Below are positions 62,001 through 64,000 of a stretch of DNA of 64,000 nt, piece by piece. The notes beneath the pieces were generated by a model, which ran no database searches, was not told where the DNA came from, and was given only the letters and a program-made list of their open reading frames with translations. Source of the stretch: Cricetomys ansorgei (taxonomy: Eukaryota; Chordata; Mammalia; Rodentia; Nesomyidae); contig JAMJFZ010000181.1 in assembly GCA_026225945.1 (NCBI GenBank), forward strand, positions 1,612,001 through 1,676,000. The letters are read 5' to 3'. Position 1 is the first letter of the stretch; each line of letters opens with the position of its first letter. The position numbers and the translations under genes were made by a program.

Positions 62001-63441
62001 GGAAATCACCTGTGAGAGCCACCTGTCCTGCAGTTATGAAATACCTAAGAATTTTGTGACTCATATATTAGAGATGGTGGTAGTAACTGTTAGATCTCAA
62101 ATCTAGGACAAGTCCCACTCAGTACCTGTGGCTCCTCCCAGCAATTCTGACCTCATCCCCTACTGGACACCTCTCCCTCCTGGAAGCTGGGCTTCCACTC
62201 CCCTTCTCTCAGCCTGATCCTTATGTAGCTCAGCCATTTTGGCTCTGCAGGTGTCCTAAACCACTTCTCTTGGTCAATGGCTCCTTTCTTGTTCTCCCTC
62301 TCCCTCTCTCTTCTAATGGTCTGATCTAGTCTTCAGGCCATGTTCTACCTGGACTCTTCTCTCTGCCTGCTTTCTCCCTTATATCTACAATAAAAATCTT
62401 CTCCATATTTAGAAGTAGTTATGTCTTCCTCCTTTACTTCATCTTCTCATTCAGTAACTTAGTTGTCATTATTAACATTATAGTTGAATGAGGTTTTCAT
62501 CAATGCCCTCACCCTTTTCCTACTTGTCTGAGGAACGCTTATAGCATGCTAAGACTCATTTTCTTTGAAGAGCATATTTCTTATTCATCTTACATATACC
62601 TGCTTCAGGTGGAAGAGAATCTCATAACTATGTAAGTGAATCTAGAGAAGCAGTCTCATGTAGTCATAGGACTTCTAAATTATTTCCCCTATAGTATTTT
62701 ATAGGTTGATTACTTTTGTGGAAGATTTCTTTACTTAGGGATAAGGCATGGAGTGAGGATACTAAAGAAGTAAAAATAATATATGATGGGAAATATTAGT
62801 CAGTTTTATTAAATAACAAAATAACTTATATTCTTCTTCTTCAATCTCCTCTTCAATTTAGCATGTCCTTCTCTTACCAGACTTTCATTCAGAGATTAAA
62901 GTAGGGTGCAGAGAAACCTGGAGGGACAGGTCTATTAACATGCAGTTTTACACAGATATAACCAGATCATTTTTGAATGAAGTCTTTTTTTTTTCCCCTG
63001 GGAGAACTGGGGAAGAATAGAAGGAAAAGGAGAGTATCCAGGAGTCTAATGTTGTGGAGATGCATTGTAGAATGGATCAGGTGAGTTAGGTAGACAATTT
63101 TCTTCTAACATAATGACTCATGATGATTGTAAACCTCTGCTTGCTGAGAATTTTCTTGTTTTTTACAATCATACATTGGCAAGCTGTCATGGTTAGCATT
63201 CATGTTTTTATATAACTTTATGACTTCTTATATTGATGACTCCAAGACTTAACAGAAACAAGACTGCACCAGTATCAAAATGATCATGGAGATTCCTTTG
63301 AGTGCTGTAGTTATAACCCATGTTTTCTCCCTAGGGAAGAAGAAATGCTGGGTTCATGATGAGAAGAATGCTTATATTGAAGCTGAGGTTAAAGAAAGTG
63401 ATGATGATGGAAAAGTAATTGTAGAGACTAGAGATGGAAAG
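59004..63441 (+). CDS. MYH15: MYH15, first two coding exons (residues 1-64), runs off the window
   Basis: MYH15 is a class II sarcomeric-type myosin heavy chain (about 1,946 residues in human) with a motor head, neck and long coiled-coil rod. Only the N-terminal extension and the beginning of the SH3-like domain are here. Seen: MDLSELGHAATFLRRNEADL in exon A, then KKKCWVHDEKNAYIEAEVK and VIVETRDGK in exon B. These match the human N-terminus (MDLSDLGEAAAFLRR..., KKKCW...ENAYIEAEVK, from memory). Frames join through a split Gly codon (G|GG), and both splice pairs are GT-AG. The ATG in AACAATGG fits its start. Synteny agrees: MYH15 follows CIP2A in the same direction in mammals. Confidence 0.93.
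59089..63334 (+). other. MYH15: MYH15 intron after first coding exon
   Basis: 4.2 kb. Contains an A/C-rich AACAAA-type tract (60541-60614), a GA run (61550-61569) and a probable LTR-like repeat at about 61985-62402 ending ACAATAAAAATCTTC. The remainder has no recognised element. Confidence 0.6.
61985..62402 (+). repeat. LTR-like repeat in the MYH15 intron
   Basis: CT-rich 3' half (CTCCCTCTCCCTCTCTCTTC, TCTGCCTGCTTTCTCCC) that runs into ACAATAAAAATCTT, a layout common in rodent LTRs. Ends and family are not established. Confidence 0.35.
63335..63441 (+). CDS. MYH15: MYH15 exon B: residues 29-64
   Basis: Acceptor TCTCCCTAG, donor AAG|gtaaag. Encodes GKKKCWVHDEKNAYIEAE and on to TRDGK, the first strands of the myosin SH3-like domain. 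ENAYIEAEV-type sequence is typical of sarcomeric myosins. Phase 0 at the end; the next exon lies beyond 64000. Confidence 0.94.
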
Positions 63442-64000
63442 GTAAAGAAGGTCTTCTTCCTTCTGGGATTGTCTGTGTACTCTGCCTAGTCAAGCACTAA
63501 GTAGATCCTTTGTCTAACACTGAGCACATGGGGTGAGGGTGCCACTGATATTCTTTGGAGACCTCATTCATGTTTAATGTGCTCACAGCCTTACCATCAA
63601 ATATCTAATGAAGGACATTGGATAAATCCAAGTAAGATGGCTACAGTGGAAAATATAAACTCTGGGCTTCATAATTGTTTCCACCTCTTTTGCCAATGTT
63701 TTGAGTTCCGCTTTCCTTTTTCTCCCTTTCCATCTCTTTCCTTTTCTTCCTCCTCCCTTCCACTGACTTCTGCTGCTTGTTTTTTTCTTGATACACAGTT
63801 CAATCTCTGTATTCTAGGATGACTTAAAGCTAATCTCCAGTAATTTCAAAAATTTTTTTGTTTCATTAAGAAAAAGATGTGTGACTGCAGTAAAATCATG
63901 TCATCATAACAACAAAGAAATGGGTAATGTCCAGTTATGTTAAATTCTAGAGAAAGAGAGTAAAGGTTTGGATGGCAGAAGAAAGCTGTTTACCTTGCAG
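63442..64000 (+). other. MYH15: Start of the next MYH15 intron
   Basis: Begins gtaaag. No exon with myosin similarity was seen before the window ends. A TTCC/CTTT-rich stretch lies at 63710-63770. Confidence 0.6.

Overview
The window is nuclear DNA from a mammal, and the repeat content points to a rodent. It carries B1, B2/B3, B4 and ID-like SINEs, rodent L1 3' ends and a URR1-type hAT fragment. The conceptual CIP2A protein differs from mouse CIP2A (as I remember it) at many positions, so this is probably a muroid or related rodent other than house mouse. Genes are split by introns, so most long ORFs are noise and coding sequence had to be assembled from exons.

Layout: (1) Bases 1-6900 contain no exon I can support. 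By known mammalian synteny this should be the first intron or introns of DZIP3 on the minus strand. It holds B1, MIR, L2 and LTR-like repeats. (2) Bases 6900-7660 are a CpG-rich head-to-head promoter for CIP2A (plus) and probably DZIP3 (minus), with a TCTCGCGAGA palindrome, CCAAT, ETS-like and E2F-like motifs. (3) Bases 7519-32516 hold the complete CIP2A (KIAA1524) coding sequence in 21 exons. Phases agree at every junction and the protein is 908 residues. Twenty introns are expected; 19 fit GT-AG, and intron 10 fits a U12-type AT-AC intron. (4) Bases 32517-58937 are the CIP2A 3' UTR and a repeat-rich intergenic region with a complete LTR-like element, a decayed L1 with a probable internal deletion, several LTR-like repeats and a diverged local duplication. 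(5) Bases 59004-64000 hold the start of MYH15 on the plus strand: two coding exons (residues 1-64) and parts of introns. The rest of the gene lies beyond the window.

CIP2A is an inhibitor or modulator of the tumour suppressor phosphatase PP2A and a mitotic genome-stability factor. DZIP3 is a RING ubiquitin ligase. MYH15 is a sarcomeric-type myosin heavy chain. They are neighbours by conserved synteny and do not form a pathway. I found no sign of a wholly new biological system. The observation most worth a second look is the minor-spliceosome AT-AC intron in CIP2A, followed by the promoter architecture, the local duplication and a cluster of octamer motifs.
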